DNA from: an uncultured Christensenella sp.
GTDB lineage: Bacteria; Bacillota; Clostridia; Christensenellales; UBA3700
Length of the DNA stretch: 5,582 nt
Direction of reading: 5' to 3'
Assembly (NCBI GenBank): GCA_910584035.1
Contig: CAJTZR010000109.1
Location: 1-5,582, forward strand
The notes under the pieces: model-generated
What the model was told of the DNA's origin: nothing
The model's input: the letters and a program-made list of their open reading frames with translations, nothing else
Databases searched by the model: none
Program-made: the position numbers and the translations under genes
In this document: in pieces, positions 4,267 through 5,582 of the stretch
Position numbering within the stretch: the first letter of the stretch is position 1
Layout of the letters: the number at the start of each line of letters is the position of its first letter

Positions 4267-5582
4267 TTAGCCGAATATTGCAAGCAAAGCACCTGCTGCA
4301 ACGGCTGAACCGATAACACCTGCAACGTTTGGTCCCATTGCGTGCATCAACAAATAGTTGTTTGGATTTTCCTTTTTACCTACGTCTTGAGCAACACGAG
4401 CTGCCATTGGTACGGCTGAAACGCCCGCTGCACCGATAAGTGGGTTGATTTTGCCTTTTGACAATTTGCACATAAGCTTACCAACCAAAACACCACCAGC
4501 AGTTGCGATACCGAACGCACATACACCAAGAACGATAATCTTGATTGTACCCCAGTTTAGGAACTGGCTACCATAAGCTTTAGAACCTACTGTAACGCCT
4601 AGGAATATTGTAATAATATTAATCAATTCATTCTTAGCAGTTTCCGCTAAACGAGGAACAACGCCAGACTCTTTCATCAAGTTACCAAGCATTAGCATAC
4701 CAAGTAGTGGAATACTTGAAGGTAAGATAATACCAACAACACCAGTTACCACGATAGGGAACAAAATTTTCTCTCTTTTTGAAACTGGGCGAAGTTGTTC
4801 CATAACAATCATTCTTTCCTTCTTTGTTGTTAAAGCTTTCATAATAGGTGGTTGAATTACTGGAACCAACGCCATATATGAGTAAGCTGCTATAGCAATA
4901 GAAGACATCAAGTGGTCTGCAAGTTTACTTGTTAAGTAAATAGCTGTAGGACCATCTGCACCACCGATAATACCGATTGATGCAGCCTCTGCACCAGTAA
5001 AGCCGAACAAAGATGCCAAGATAAATGTTACGAAAATACCGATTTGTGCTGCAGCACCAAGTAATAAGCTCTTTGGATTTGCAATTAGTGGACCGAAGTC
5101 TGTCATTGCACCAATACCAAGGAAAATAAGTGGAGGGAATATTACCCAGTCAACACCTTTATATAAGTAATAGAACAAACCGAAATCTGCAATAGTAGTA
5201 TGGTTAGTAGTTACATTAGCAATAAATGATTCCACACCGCCTGGTACTGTAACTCCATCCATAATAGCTTGTAAAATTGCAGTAGTTTGTTGATGGATAG
5301 TTGCATTACCAGCAAGTTCCATAATATATGGGCTTGAGCTGAATATCTCTTTCAACTGACTAAGTGTACCAGTTAAAACCTCACCATTTAATAACAACAC
5401 ACCATCAGAATTTATTATACCTGCAGTTATAAGTTCCTGAATTTCGTCACTAGTATATTTTGCTAAGTTCAAAGTAAAATCATATCCTTGTGTACCATAC
5501 AAGATGTTGTACGCACCTGGGATATTGATAAGAAACATACCAAAAGCCATTGCAAGCAACAAGTTTGGCTCAAATTTCTTAG
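4267..5582 (-). CDS. oadB: Na+-translocating decarboxylase beta subunit (5' end outside window)
   Basis: The integral membrane subunit that decarboxylates carboxybiotin and couples this to Na+ export (OadB/MmdB/GcdB family). At least 438 residues are visible. The frame is open to the right edge: KKFEPN precedes the TTG at 5562, and this matches the family's conserved KKFEPLLL segment, so 5562 is not the start and the first membrane helix lies outside. Counting from 5562, the signatures are IFPPLIFLGIGAMTDFGPL at 141-159, GGADGPTAIYL at 200-210 (Asp203, equivalent to the Na+/H+-site Asp), AYSYMALVP near 226-234, NPLIGAAGVSAVPMAARV at 373-390 (Asn, Gly and Ser implicated in Na+ binding) and HAMGPNVAGVIGSA at 407-420. 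A segment of about 100 residues between NIP (13-15) and FYYLYKG (130-136) is long and mostly non-hydrophobic. Ends in TAA, 58 bases before oadA. The acyl substrate cannot be set from OadB alone; the OadA-type partner favours oxaloacetate. Confidence 0.93.
   Translation of the reverse strand, partial: KKFEPNLLLAMAFGMFLINIPGAYNILYGTQGYDFTLNLAKYTSDEIQELITAGIINSDGVLLLNGEVLTGTLSQLKEIFSSSPYIMELAGNATIHQQTTAILQAIMDGVTVPGGVESFIANVTTNHTTIADFGLFYYLYKGVDWVIFPPLIFLGIGAMTDFGPLIANPKSLLLGAAAQIGIFVTFILASLFGFTGAEAASIGIIGGADGPTAIYLTSKLADHLMSSIAIAAYSYMALVPVIQPPIMKALTTKKERMIVMEQLRPVSKREKILFPIVVTGVVGIILPSSIPLLGMLMLGNLMKESGVVPRLAETAKNELINIITIFLGVTVGSKAYGSQFLNWGTIKIIVLGVCAFGIATAGGVLVGKLMCKLSKGKINPLIGAAGVSAVPMAARVAQDVGKKENPNNYLLMHAMGPNVAGVIGSAVAAGALLAIFG

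Noticed and set aside
4267..5562. TTG at 5562 as the start of oadB
   Set aside because: The frame continues upstream with KKFEPN, a conserved OadB segment, so the true start is beyond the window edge.

Overview
The window is AT-rich DNA whose genes have strong purine-rich ribosome-binding sites (AAGGAG, GGAGG, AAAGGAG) and short Cys-lipobox signal peptides. It also carries the membrane part of a sodium-pumping decarboxylase with an alpha subunit that lacks a biotin domain. Together these suggest a low-GC Gram-positive anaerobe, most likely an uncultured member of the Clostridia. The lineage is inferred from gene content and composition only; there is no rRNA or other marker.

Layout from left to right. 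Positions 1-163 hold no convincing gene; the first 70 bases are about half GC, unlike the rest. A rightward gene (164-1180) encodes a secreted, lipid-anchored calcineurin-like metallophosphoesterase. It converges on a leftward gene (1452-2141) for an unrecognised lipoprotein, and a 14-bp hairpin between them can end both transcripts. Positions 2142-2783 are a very AT-rich stretch of about 640 bases without a gene. It contains two related long palindromes, two near-consensus rightward promoters and, at its right end, a strong leftward terminator. From 2784 to the right edge runs a leftward operon, oadB then oadA in transcription order, for a membrane Na+-translocating oxaloacetate (or related) decarboxylase. 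oadB loses its 5' end at the window edge. The gamma subunit and the separate biotin carrier that such a system needs would be expected further upstream, outside the window.

Two things stand out. First, oadA has one in-frame TAG codon after residue 261. The sequence on both sides is in the same frame and well conserved, so the gene is a recent nonsense mutant, a sequencing or assembly error, or is read through. Second, the two palindromes share an identical pair of 10-base arms around GTATAC, while the bases outside the arms differ but change in matched pairs. Their arms carry TTGACA, the consensus -35 box, which suggests operators or structured RNA in an otherwise empty region. I see no CRISPR array, tRNA, rRNA, transposase or phage gene.
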